Shown here: one piece after another, positions 12,001 to 24,000 of the stretch | How positions within the stretch are numbered: the first letter of the stretch is position 1 | How the letters are laid out: every line of letters starts with the position of its first letter | NCBI GenBank assembly: GCA_000149265.1 | Contig: CH003021.1 | Span: 593,596-657,595, forward strand | DNA length: 64,000 bases | Origin: Ciona savignyi | Taxonomy: Eukaryota; Chordata; Ascidiacea; Phlebobranchia; Cionidae | Direction of reading: 5' to 3' | Translations under genes and position numbers: made by a program | The notes under the pieces: model-generated | Told to the model about the DNA's origin: nothing | Seen by the model: only the letters and a program-made list of their open reading frames with translations | Database searches by the model: none

Positions 12001-14670
12001 TGATATAATGGGCTGAGAACTATAACTACATGTTCATCGTAATAACACACTGGAATAACAATTAGGTAATCTGAGATTCATCACTGCATTTTCCCACCCT
12101 TGAGATAAAACTCAAATATGTGAAACTATTAATAATGTTTACCTATATTATCATAAGATTAACATCACCTTAACCACAAATTAGAATTGAGGATAAAAAT
12201 GTAAAGCTTCACTTTAAAAAGGCTGCAATTTGTGCAATTATTGTGAATATAGATTGGGAATCTGCAAAACATTCACACAGCACCAAAATTTAGATAAAAA
12301 TAGAATTTACAATTTACAATAAATCATATCTGATTTACTGCTTATCTCAGCGCCACTAAAACACAAGAGCTCTACATAACGTATGTCCGACTTCCTATGC
12401 AAATGCTAAATGATTACTTACTTCCTGAACCATATGACTCGGAAGGTTTTGGGACAAATGCATTCGAATCTGTGGTTTTCGAAATATCTTCTGAATAATC
12501 CACAAGATCATCTAGCTGGATGCGAAGGTCTGCACTTCTTACTCGACCTGAATGAATAAATTTTATACATAATCTACCATTGCAATAAATTTGTACATGT
12601 AATCTACCATTGCAATAAATTTGTACATAATCTATGATTAATAAACTTTAGGAACGCAACAATACCGCCACTAGTATATCAACAAATGCGATACTGCCAA
12701 TAACGTAATGTTCATAATATCAAAACCAAAAAGTTTTATAAGTGGTTCTGGTTTTTAATTTATAAGTTTTTTTTTTAAATACAGATCAGAGGTCACATCG
12801 AATGTGTTGATAGCGCTTTCCTACCTGACATTTCACTGTTATCAAGGATTGGTTCAGAATCAGAGGTTCCACCAATTTTCTTGCTAGTTGACATCAAAAG
12901 ATGATCTTCGCTTTCTGAATAATTCATCAACAGAAAGAAAGGTTAAAACAACATAAATCATGTTTACATTAAACTATTTAACAACAGTAAAAACTAAAAA
13001 GCAAATTTACAGCTTAGGCAATCCAATGTTTCTATGGCCGAAATCAAATGGCTAGCATTTAGCACGATTGATTCATATACATCAATGAAGATGTGTGTGA
13101 TTTAAATACAAAAACCTAACAGCCAGCATATCACTCGTAGGGATGCACAAACTAGAATATCTTGGTATTCTAGAATAGTTATTTCGAATCCAGAATATCG
13201 AATCCTATTCTATATTAAAAAGCAAACTCCAGTTAAAGTGGCAAGATCGTCAAAAATTCCTGCTTCAGCTGACTACCTCTTTGGCCAGTGTGATTACATA
13301 CTTATAATCATAGGCGGCGACTTCAGTAAAATGTTACCGTTGCGCGAAATTGTATGACGTCACAATCGGCCCTATGCCTCGAACTAACTGGGATAGAACT
13401 ATGATACTAACGATTTACAAAGATAAAAAGATTAAGCCAGGAGTTTAAGTGTTTAATTTAACTACTTCCCCCGCTGAAATATTGCATGGTTATACGCTGT
13501 TCAGCGTCAACAATACGGAAAGAATATACCAAATATTTATGTGTCTGCGAGGGCTGTGCAAGAACCCAGATTCTTATAACGGTTAACTGATCAAAGAAAA
13601 AAAACGTTAACCGTTAACCGATGTTAGCCTACTGTTCTCTCTAGCTAATACTTAGTAATGGAAAGAACATGGGGAAAAACGGGAGTGCGTCTGTGGTCCT
13701 GTATTGAATCTAGGTCAACGTAACCCTAGGTCAAACCGCCGATCAAAGCAATAAACACCGCTGGAAAAGCGGCGCTGCGGTTAGACGATTTAATGTGATA
13801 ATTATTTAAATGCGCAGGGAATTTTTTGCGTTATTATAAAACAGACATTGCGGCGCAACGGCGGAAGTCTGTGCGCTTATAATATCCGTTGTAATCAACG
13901 CTGTTGCAATATGTACAATGGAAATAAAAAGGAACTCCATGCAATTATAGTTTCTTAATGTGCAATGTATATTATTTCGAATCCAAATATTCGAAATAAA
14001 CGTAATATTTGGATTCGAATCCTACGGGATTCGAATCCGGAAGATTCGATATTCTAGTTTGTGCATCCCTAATCACTCGTTAAAAAAACGATTTGCAGTA
14101 TTTTGACAAAATTCGTATTTTATAAGAACCATTTCATAACAAAGCTCTTAGCTTACTTTTCCCAAGAACCAAGGAATAAAATACTTGACCATGAGATTGA
14201 AACTTATTTACCAGAAGCTGTAGTGACGTCAAGAACATTAGCAAAGGTGTCATCGTCGGTCAGGTTAAGACTTGGATCATCAAAAGCCATAGAATCCATA
14301 CTTTTACTCCTGTCATCTGGTTGAAGTATTCCAGCAGAGTTTATGTTCAAATGATCACCATCCCCTCCACCATTTCCAGCAAATGTTATCCGGCTGGAGG
14401 TAAAGACAGTTGTTGTGTGATATATTTTAAAAATGACAATGATGTACCATATTGTATTTTAAACTTCAGGAAGGAATATTTACATAACTGGTAAATGCAT
14501 AAATATTTTTCATTAAATCTTCATATGTTAAAAACAACTTACAAAGATATATTTTACAATATCTCATTTTTTCAGATCAGAAAGTAAATTACAATCATTT
14601 CTGACTCTAAGTATACCAATTACCTTTTTCGGGAACCATGCTTTCCAAACTTTCTGTAATCCCCGCTCAT
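79..14670 (-). CDS. AKNA: AKNA-like protein, 27 exons, 3' end beyond the window
   Basis: Exons, 5' to 3' on the minus strand: 14670-14624, 14393-14212, 12914-12825, 12547-12422, 11813-11664, 11425-11285, 10778-10683, 10625-10548, 10142-10008, 9163-9031, 8671-8592, 7946-7893, 7548-7491, 7388-7335, 6987-6907, 6545-6429, 6270-6135, 5237-5163, 4789-4661, 4223-4052, 3640-3408, 3140-2982, 2705-2580, 2178-2083, 1734-1625, 929-716, 278-79. Every junction has GT/AG and the phases join, apart from a problem inside 4052-4223. About 1090 residues are visible. The start is the ATG of MSGDYRKFGKHG. The first half is acidic and serine-rich, probably disordered. The AKNA signature lies in exons 5237 to 2982: LRLGAKINIFATVP, then LQAKDLQDKIDSFQTLL, LTPSEQ, FDPDRE and DIFRLG. 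A basic Ser/Arg-rich tail follows. Vertebrate AKNA organises microtubules at the centrosome and was first described as an AT-hook transcription factor. The family call rests on remembered motifs; AKNAD1 is the alternative. The last exon ends at a splice donor, so more follows to the left. Confidence 0.72.
593..657. repeat. Short tandem repeat, about 3 copies of a 21-base unit
   Basis: A unit close to GAAGATAATTTAAACATTAT is repeated about three times with small changes, inside an intron of the AKNA-like gene. Nothing suggests function. Confidence 0.7.
4440..4503. repeat. Short tandem repeat, 2.5 copies of a 25-base unit
   Basis: The unit starts CAACTCCTTTATATAATTG. Copies begin at 4440, 4465 and 4490, with one base different between the first two. 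It is intronic in the AKNA-like gene. Confidence 0.75.
11925..12040 (+). repeat. Old relic of the tRNA-derived SINE (weak)
   Basis: A stretch around CTTTGTCCTTGGCAATGCCC followed by TTGCCTGATC parallels the middle of the young SINE copies (TGTGTTCTTGGGCAAGGCAC, then ATTGCCTGAAC) in the same order. It is in an intron of the AKNA-like gene. Divergence is high, so the ends are approximate. Confidence 0.35.
12554..12638. repeat. Tandem repeat, about 2.7 copies of a 30-base unit
   Basis: The unit AATCTACCATTGCAATAAAT plus TTGTACATGT is repeated at 12571 and 12601, with partial units on both sides. It lies in an intron of the AKNA-like gene, close to the 12422-12547 exon. Confidence 0.75.
13138..14071. 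mobile_element. Non-autonomous hAT-type DNA transposon, 934 bases, 8-base target duplication
   Basis: Both ends carry the inverted repeat TAGGGATGCACAAACTAGAA(TATC). The element is flanked on each side by the 8-base direct repeat ATCACTCG (13130-13137 and 14072-14079). An 8-base duplication and a TAGGG terminus are typical of hAT elements. Near both ends are repeats of ATTCGAAT type. No transposase reading frame is visible, so it must have been moved in trans. It lies in the intron between exons 14212-14393 and 12825-12914 of the AKNA-like gene. An internal stretch near 13545-13625 with GTTAACCGTTAACC resembles the older element at 24294-24594 and may be nested. Confidence 0.9.
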
Positions 14671-15324
14671 TTTCTAGCTATTTACTTCCAAGTACATACA
14701 TTATTTAACAATAAATATAGTCCAGAACACCTTATGGTGTAAACAGGTATCAGTTGCCTCTAAAAAACCTGCAATCAACAATTTAAGCTTTAAAATCTAC
14801 GAAAACTGTAATATAAATAAATGAATCTAGGTGTATATTTGTTTATTTACGCTTATTTTTAACACTCTGCTTAAAATAAGATATCTGTATAATACACTGG
14901 TATTACAATGACTTCTCTATGAGTATCACTCTGAGTTTTAACTAAAATGTCGTAGTAGAGAACCAACTACCAGCAATAAACATTAAGACAAAGACCGACT
15001 CCATTTGTAGTAAACAGGTAGGTCAAAAAGTATATGTACATTACAACAATTGCTAAAGGTCACCACAGAACTAATCAGTACGCCTATAGCTGTGTAATGA
15101 AAGAAGAATTTTGATGACATGAAATGTAACACGCCATTATAGTGGCTCGGCCAGCATAAAAGCATTCCAAAAGCGGACAATGGAAGTTCAACAATCCTCT
15201 TTTGGTTTTGTTTTCGGCCACTTGTAAAATATGCGTTCTATAACATGAGTGGATGGCTTAGAGGATATTTGTGGCTGTATGCAGAGCTACTAAGCAGTTG
15301 ATGCGGCTGCATATACCGTTAAAT

Positions 15325-15586
15325 CAGTGTTTCCCAACCCGAGTCCGCGGTCTCAAATGAGTCCGTGGAAGGTTTAAATGAATCCGCAAGCATATCAACA
15401 ATTTGCAAAACTTTTATTTGGTAATTTTGTTAAAGTTTTGTAGTGTTCTGTAATGTATCGTATGCACATAGTCCAGTTACGCTATACTTTTGACTTACGC
15501 TAATTTAAAATTAATGCCCTTTGAGTCCGCAAAGACTTTCGCTGGTAAGGAAATAGTCCGCGACCAAAAAAGGTTGGGAAACGCTG
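15325..15586. mobile_element. hAT-like MITE, 262 bases, 8-base target duplication
   Basis: The left end CAGTGTTTCCCAACC and the reverse complement of the right end, CAGCGTTTCCCAACC, match except at one base. This terminus is characteristic of hAT elements. The 8-base direct repeat CGTTAAAT flanks it at 15317-15324 and 15587-15594. There is no coding capacity. Confidence 0.88.
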
Positions 15587-15726
15587 CGTTAAATAAATAA
15601 ACCATTACAACATCAATTTTTGTTTCAATATGCAATGTGCATTTCTTAAGATTTAAGAATTTATTTTGAACTCTATAGACTTCAAAATCAAGAGTTTAAA
15701 ATAAATATATACAATATCTATACTGC

Positions 15727-15772
15727 ATTGATACATATAGATATTGCATATTTGATATCTATGTGTATCAAT
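15727..15772. repeat. Imperfect palindrome / hairpin
   Basis: Two 18-base arms (ATTGATACATATAGATAT and its near-exact inverse, one mismatch) are separated by about 10 bases. It is AT-rich and intergenic. It may be a chance or slippage product. Confidence 0.6.
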
Positions 15773-17106
15773 AACAATATGTTTTATCAAGAAAATTAGA
15801 CCACACACACCGATTTTTTAAAACTATACATAACCCAGAATTAGATATCACAAAAAAGTATGCTAAATAATCACAGAATCTGTCCATTTAATTGCAGACA
15901 TAACCTGAACAACAACTGCGTTCAATCTAAATTCTCAATAAAGATAACGAGTAATCATAAGCTACAGTAAAATTTTGAATATTTTTGATTTAAATTTCTA
16001 TTAAAGTCATACATTCCAATTCCAAATAGTCCACAGTATAAGCCTTTGTAAACATTTAAAGGAAGGGAACTCCCTATAACAACATATTGAAAAAAACATA
16101 CGTTTTCTGTATTGATCAGAACAAATACAAGCATTGCTGTGTCAATATTTCAATGTAAATATAAGGAAAAGAAGGTGACGAAAAATGGAATTAGACAAGT
16201 GCAAATATAACAAAACAAATAATATGTCTAGTGAGTGATCAATCAAAGGCCTGATTTAAACGCATAAATAAGAACAATAAAAATAGTATTAAGCAAATAG
16301 AAACATAGATTTAATTGATCATACATACAAAAACACCACCGATAATAACTTACCAAGCAATATATTAGAATTTCATATACACAAAAATTTTAACAGATTC
16401 GGAAAACTATCTTAACTAGTAACCTAACCAATTTGCCAATTATTCAGGTATACCAATAAAATGAATGACATGTTATGGGCTGTTCTAACTTAATTTGAAC
16501 ATTAAAACGATAACACCTGTGCAAATGTCTGAATCTTTAGCCTTTTGAATTTTTAATCTGAATGACCTATGTAAGTTTTGGTTCATTGTTTTCTATGTTT
16601 TGATAAGTTTTACTGAGAAATGCTGTGTTACATATTGAATAGGTATTACTCCAATAAAAATAACATTCAAAAGGAGAAATGTTTTATTTAACTCGTTGTA
16701 CATATCGAAACTATTGTTAAACTAAAATAGGTTGAAATATTATTAAAATTATAACTAGGTATTAGGTATCAGTACCACATGAATATGTACAACTTTAAGC
16801 GACATAATAAAGAATATGTATGATGGTCCAATAATTTACTTAAAATATTCTTGGATATGGCCAATTTTTTCGTTATTGTGGGAAAGGATAGTGTCGAAGT
16901 ACGCATATACATGCATACAGGAGTAGGTCACACATATTCTAATGAAATAGTAACAGCAACTTAATAAAAAAAATTATTCACAGTATACATAGTGTACCAG
17001 TACAGTATCATACTGGTGTTGATGAAGTAAAGTAACAACAGTATTTTAAAGCCTATTCAATCCAAATTGTACCTAGTTAAACAATACTTTCAAATAAATG
17101 GGATTT

Positions 17107-17367
17107 ACTAATCTGCGGGACAACGGGGCGAGATGAGCGGGGTGGGTGACACAATCTTTTGTGAAACAACATGGCAAGACAGCCCACTATTCTAGGTAAC
17201 AGTGGGAAGAGGAGCAAAGTATTTTCGTCACTAACAAGAGCCGGGATATATCATGAGGGGGACGGTTATATCATAATATAATCAGTACCACTCATTTTAG
17301 TGGCAAAAATACTTTGTCCGCCTCATAATAAAGTGTGTCAACCCACCCCGCTATCCCACAGATTAGT
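17107..17367. mobile_element. Unclassified MITE with imperfect terminal inverted repeats
   Basis: The left end ACTAATCTGCGGGACAACGG and the right-end reverse complement ACTAATCTGTGGGATAGCGG agree at 17 of 20 bases. The GCGGGGTGGGT block that follows is shared by both ends. No convincing target-site duplication is visible, so the family is not assigned. There is no coding capacity. Confidence 0.7.
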
Positions 17368-18021
17368 GAGGCTCATATGAAGCTCTAACTTTTAGTCATT
17401 GCAACCATTCATTTAACATTTGATTTCAGATTCGGCAAGTTTAACAAGCGAATCTTACTCATCCTCTTTATCATACCTAACAAACTAAACTTACGTAAAG
17501 AACCAATATCTGGGAAATTACCTCACAAAGCCTAAGTGAGTATTATTTATTTATTAAAACACAAAATTTTAACTATAGCTTTAAAATTTTATTTAACCAA
17601 GTACACTTGTTGTCCGTATAAGCGTTTTGTTTAGTTCTGGTCTCAAAAATACTATATAATTCAAATTAGTATGTTTCTCATTGTTTATTTTACATATTTT
17701 CCCCCTCAAAAAATAAAAGATATTGAAATTTAAACACTTTTAGCCGTTAACATATAAATTAACACAAAAATGGAACAACATGACAACATGTACGGTAGAC
17801 AGGCATTTAAACTCCAATCTCAGCTTGTTTTAGTTTACATTATTCAGTGTCAATATTCTGGTGTAGACATTATCGTTGGTTACGGCAAATATGACGCTCC
17901 AGTAACGAGTTAACATACGCTATGCTCAACGAGGCATGACTTCTCTGACGTAACAAATATCGTTCTGATGATTGCTACATAAACAAGAATGGAATATTAG
18001 GTTTGTATTTTATGTTGTACA

Positions 18022-21000
18022 ATGAAAATGTATAACATTTGGTCGTATTTCCAAGCAGGTATTTTGTTATGGTTGTTTCAAATCAGCTGCGCGACGAACG
18101 TTGTGCCAAGCCATCCAAAAATCGAACTTTACTGCGAACAGATCGGAATACCGGAGCAGATCCGTGTCGTTTTATTAGGTCACACCTCACCAGTGAGTTT
18201 TCTTACGTGGGACAGTTAACTTATTAAAATTGTTTATGTTTACGGTCAGGTAATCAGATGCGTTCTGATCAAAGATAATGAAGAGCTAAATTTGCAAGCG
18301 TCGCTTTTTCACGGCAAGAAAACTCGACCTGCGAAATTGGATGTGCTGACCTACAATTCCACTTGGAGCAAAAGTCATCGCTATACTTCTCGTATTGGTC
18401 AAGTAAGAGATATCCAGTCGTTTGTCGTAATTGTGCCAAGTTACGCGAGAGTCCAACCTAATAGCGTGGGCGTAGCAAACGTTCGTGATATGATTAAAAA
18501 CTACCGATGGTTATTTATTTACATTTATTACGAAATACGATAAAGTTGCTTATTTGTAACTAAACGGTACCTGATTAATAACTTTATAGAATCATATGTA
18601 GGCTACCGGTACATATTTTTATGTAGACGGAATGGACGTTCCCAATTTCTGCACAAGATTTTTTCCACCGCGTTACGGACTTCGATTTACCGATGACGCA
18701 GTCACCCACGTACGTTCATACGTCATTAAAATGGTTTATGAAGGTGTTTATATGTCATCCACGTGTAAATCCTTGCGCAGAAACAACAGTGGTTATTGTC
18801 CACCAAGCATCAGGTCAGCAACTGTGTAATAATAAATCATATTCCACTAGTTACTGTTGATAATTATATAGGATAGGATACTAATGGCCTTGGGCCATTC
18901 ACGGAGATAAACATGAATAAAGAATAAATAAAGAATAATGTGTGTTGTGATTACCGGACTACCTTGTGCACACAGCCTTACCAGAGCTATTGTAGAGGGG
19001 TAAAACAATAGACATTTTTGCTTTAATTTTTTGACCCGTTTAACAACTGACTTCAGGCAACAGACCGTATAGCATCTGGTTTGATCCCATTACCTTTCGT
19101 TTGACCAACATACATGCTATTAACGAGTTATCAGACAATTTTTAACATAAAAGAATTCATTTGCAATAATGGTATATTATTACCATATAATCCTTTGTCT
19201 GGCTAACTGCGTTGTCTAAGAACTGCCATCTTGCCAGCAGCTATATTTGATCCCATGACCTTTCGACCACTTGAAGATGTACCAATTGAGTTAACTGACC
19301 AGACTATTGCTAGTAAATAACTTAACATAATTATTACACCAAAAAGTGTGTCATTTCAAGTGATGTGACCCATATTTATTATGACTAATAAACTTTGTAT
19401 ACCACACTGGTACTTTTTAACCATTGAAATATTGATCATCGATCATCATGGTAGATCACATATTCACAAAGATTTGGGGAGAGTGGGTTGCAAACATACC
19501 CTCGAACCAATATGAAGATCTTCTATCATCATCAACTAGTTACATCACCACAACTCCTGTTCCTTGTCAAAGTGGAAGTTCTGTCATGTTTCTATCCAAT
19601 AACTCAGTTACGTGTAAGTATGATAGTGTACTCAGTTATCTATCTAATTACCAGGCTTAATAGTTAAATTGGTGACTTTGAAAAAGCTTGTCAAGCCACC
19701 CATCACACATGATAATATTTTTAATGAAGCCATTAATATTTCACATAACATAGATTTTATAACATTTTATTCAATCCATTAAGTCCCATTGGTGCAAGTG
19801 CAATATATTTTATTGTAACTTGCTCTGGATCACATGGAAATGGCGTGGGGGGAAATTTTAGTAATGTAACTCTTCGTTTTTGTTCTACTAAATATGCCAT
19901 CCGCAAATCAAGTAATAGTGTGGAATTTTGTTAAATGTTAATTTATTTGTTATTTTTGCCAAAGACTTACTGTCACTTTATTTCCAGATATTGCTACAAC
20001 ATGGAACTCATTCTTACCTAATTCAACTTTTCTGTACAATTTAACCTGCGGCCAAACAGATCTACCATCCTGTAGGAGTGTTATTGTCTACAACGCCGTG
20101 ATTACTCCATTTCACATTCTACTGGTTACACAGCATGGTTTGCTGGCATCCATTAACATGGGTTGTCATTCCTCAAAGTGTAAAAATGTAGGTTGAATTG
20201 TTATAATTATACTATATATATGTTATACAATTCAATATTGTACACATAAATGTTTGGATTAAAGAACACACACACAACACAAATACTAATATAGATATTT
20301 TCTAGGTGCATGGTTTATTTTATACCAAAACATTTATATTGTTTGTTTTTTTAAGATTGCATTGTTCACCTTTACTTTTATTTACCTCTGCGCTTCTGAA
20401 GTATTATATACTGTACCGGTACTTGATTAAAAAAAAACTAAACTTTAGTTTAGTGGTTTTAGTCAAAACTACATTTTTGAAAATGAATAAACAAATAAAC
20501 AATCCTATATTAAAAAAATATTTTAAGATTATTATGTTAAATTTAAGATACTAGTACATTAGTTAAAATATTCCAAGTGGATATTGCCCAGCCCCGCCAG
20601 AGATAAGGGTGGTATATGAACCTTTAGCTTGTATAGTTATAACTGACTTAAAGTTATTTCAATTTCTACAGATTCATTTTCATCATGTTGGCAAAGGATT
20701 AGGAACGCATACCCCACTTTGGTCTACTGGGAAACTGTCTTACAGCTCAGTTTGTAACAAGTTGTCATCAATTCTACCCCATGGTTTGTGCTGGAAGGGT
20801 GGCCGTTAATGAAATATATCAGATATTCATGTTTTATCTTAATATTAAAAATGCAATCATTGCCTAAGACCCACCATCGAGTTATCACGGCTTTTGCAGT
20901 TTTTTTGCATATATGGTTACGACGTTCCAACTGTTTAAGTATACATGTTCCAAATTCATTTTTCAGATACTTTTGTTCTTTTCACTTTCCAGAATGGCAA

Positions 21001-24000
21001 TGGAGATCAAGTAAGTTTTAACAAACCTATTAAGATTCATTTACTTTTATTCTTATGTTTGGTATTGGATGATGATGCACATATGCATAATCACAATTAG
21101 CAAGTATACGCAAAGACTTTTGAATAGATTATCTTTGGTAAACATTTGTATTACAATTTATAATGCATTGTTAGAAAGTGTATTATAGTCATTTACTGCG
21201 AACAGATTGGAATACCCCAATACCGGAACAGATCTATGATATACAATGTTACAAAAGTGTACCCATAAACCAAAATGCATCACTGTTCAACACACCAAAT
21301 AAAAGTTTCTACCCTAGTCCCTACTACTGCAAGCAAAATGAGTAACTAAGTATTTCTAATGGTTTTTTGATGCCACAGTCTATCACTTCCAACCTTCAGG
21401 ATATAAGTTTATTTTGGGTACAAATACCAATTAAAGATAATGATTTCAAGTGAACTGATAAACATAAACCCCATTTGCACTGACAGGTTATAGCATATTC
21501 CAGTACACCTTTTAAAACTTGGAATGTTTATTCGACGAATCAAGCTGATGTTGTTGCAGTATATGACCAGCAAACCCAAAGTATAATCTCTATTGATACT
21601 CCTGCTAATGTAAGTCGAATATTATGTTTTACTCAAATAGTTGGTTTATCAATATACCAAGAAGGAAAAATGTGGTACAACTATTGGTCAATATTAGCAA
21701 TTATTATTTTGTAATACTTGTCTGTAAAAAATTAAAAATATTATCTAATGGTTGCTTATCTAATTATCTTTCACCTGCACTAATTAACATAAATGTTACA
21801 ACTTTTAGTTTAAATTAAGGTAATGTTATTAAAAAGTTTACTGTTTTTTTGCTCTAATATTTTAAGCAATTCGACTACAGGCTCGGGCATGCATTTAACT
21901 AGTGTTTGCCAAAACCTGTTACCACCTAAACGAGAACTAGTATGGTTGTGTCAGTTAGTAATCTATCTGTAACCTTGATTAATATAAGTGTATCGGTATC
22001 ACCCATTTTTACTTTAGCCATTGTATTTTACCTTTTATATAATTAAGAATTATTTATAACCCAACCTGTGTTATCCAATTTTGCCATGGTTATTGTCCAA
22101 TGTGGTAATTGTCTAGGGCTAACTGTGCAGTTGAATATTATGGCTCAGGCAGCATCCCAATGTATTTTGATTTGTTTCAGAAACCATCAACATCTCATTC
22201 TAGCTTGCTATTATCTAAAATGCAAAGATTTTCATCCTTTACTTTCCCCAACCTTGGAAAAGTAACAAATATTCTTCTCATGCCTAACCACCATCTATTT
22301 GCCGCCATTGCAAATGAACTCTGGCTTTCAACTGACGGTGGAAACATGTACACCAAGTAATGTGATTCATGTATTAAGTAAAAGTAGTATTTAAATATGG
22401 TACACTTTGGTAAAAAAATAACTGAATAGCTTTTGTCATTAAACCCCAAAGTGTGCCAATATAAAAATGTTACTCCGACCGATTAGCTTGATGGGTTAGT
22501 ACATGGCCATTCAACCAAATTGTTGTAGGTTTGAAACTGGTCAATTGCTAGTCAGTTGTGTTGTTGGGCAAGGTCTGAACCTAGTGAATATTGGGTATTA
22601 ACAAATTGAGGAAGCGCCTAAAAATCACACTTAACACACTTCAATCGCTCCAGTAACCCAACAGTTAGCAATCTATTGATTGCTTATGTGATGACACACT
22701 TTTTTTTTCCTATTATGAAAACAAACATAAATATTCAATCCTATCATATTACTAGTTTTTAAATTACACAATTTAATCAATCCATGTGATACGGTACTCA
22801 CAGGAAATCTCAATAAATTTATAAAAGTATGTTGCCATAAAGTTTATTATGTCCGGTTCCATCAATTCCAATTTATCATGTCAGGTACCATCAATTCGGA
22901 GCATCAAATCTTGTACTGAAGATGACTGGTCATGAGAACGATAATTCGTTTTTGCTACTGATGAACAACGGTGACATCTGGTGGGGAAAAAGTGGCTTTT
23001 TTGGATTAAAACATCTTATGACGATTCAGGTCAGTTGTTTTATTAATATTTGAGTGGTGGAATATCGTTTTTTTTTCTGCCAGTAGGAAAACACTGGGGG
23101 GTTTAAAATTTGTATAATTGTCAGAATCAAACGCAAACCTAGTCATTTTCGTGGTGCTATTGTATTGTTTTATATAAAGTAAAGAGTTTGTTCCTTTTAA
23201 CCTATAAAGGGTTAAAGCAATGTCTGTTGATTGTCTTTCACAAGGTCATAAATTAATAGCAAATGGCCAGCATTGAACTGTCCTCATACTGTCTTCAAAA
23301 CCTTTTTAAATACAGAATCCATTGAAAGGCATTGATATAGCATTTGACAACGTAGGAATGCCAATACTATTGAATAGTATTTTAAATTCAAATACACCAC
23401 ATGCACAAGCTCTCGATGTTTTCAGCAAGTCAGAAGTCTGCAGGTGAATTTACTCAAGATAAGGTTATTTTGATTTAGAACAAGGCTCTAATACTATAAT
23501 CTCTTTCAATAGAGTACACATATTTTTACCTAAGTAACACTATACAGCATTAAGTACCTTTTAAAAGAACACAAATCACTAGCAACCAGTCAGTTTCAAA
23601 GTAATCTTTCGTTTAAAGGACCTAGTGCACAGAAACATTAAATTGAACAAGCTCAACTAATTTACACACTAGACATACGGCAAATATTTAAATTTAAGGA
23701 TTTGTACAGTACATTTATTATTTTTAGGTATTCAGTAAGTTCAGACATGGCAGAGAGTTTACATTACTTGGATTTGTCTACTTCATTCAGCTACTCAGTG
23801 AGCGCAGAGTTATTTCATGGCAAGTAGATAATATTAGAAATATTTTGTATTAAAATTTTTATGCATTCAGTTAAAATATCGAGGTTGTATTCTACATGTG
23901 TAAATATTAAATGTTTAGGTGACAGGTTTTATAAAATACGGCAGTTTTTATTCAAAATTTTAATTAAGATAAAAATTATTTGAAGTATTTAATGGCGGAG

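Larger units (their letters stand above)
14671..18021. other. Intergenic region between the divergent AKNA-like and CatSper-like genes
   Basis: This 3.3 kb must hold the promoters of both flanking genes, which point away from each other. I saw no clear TATA box or CpG-rich block. It contains two MITEs (15325-15586, 17107-17367) and a hairpin (15727-15772). The rest is AT-rich, with no reading frame that looks coding. Confidence 0.6.
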
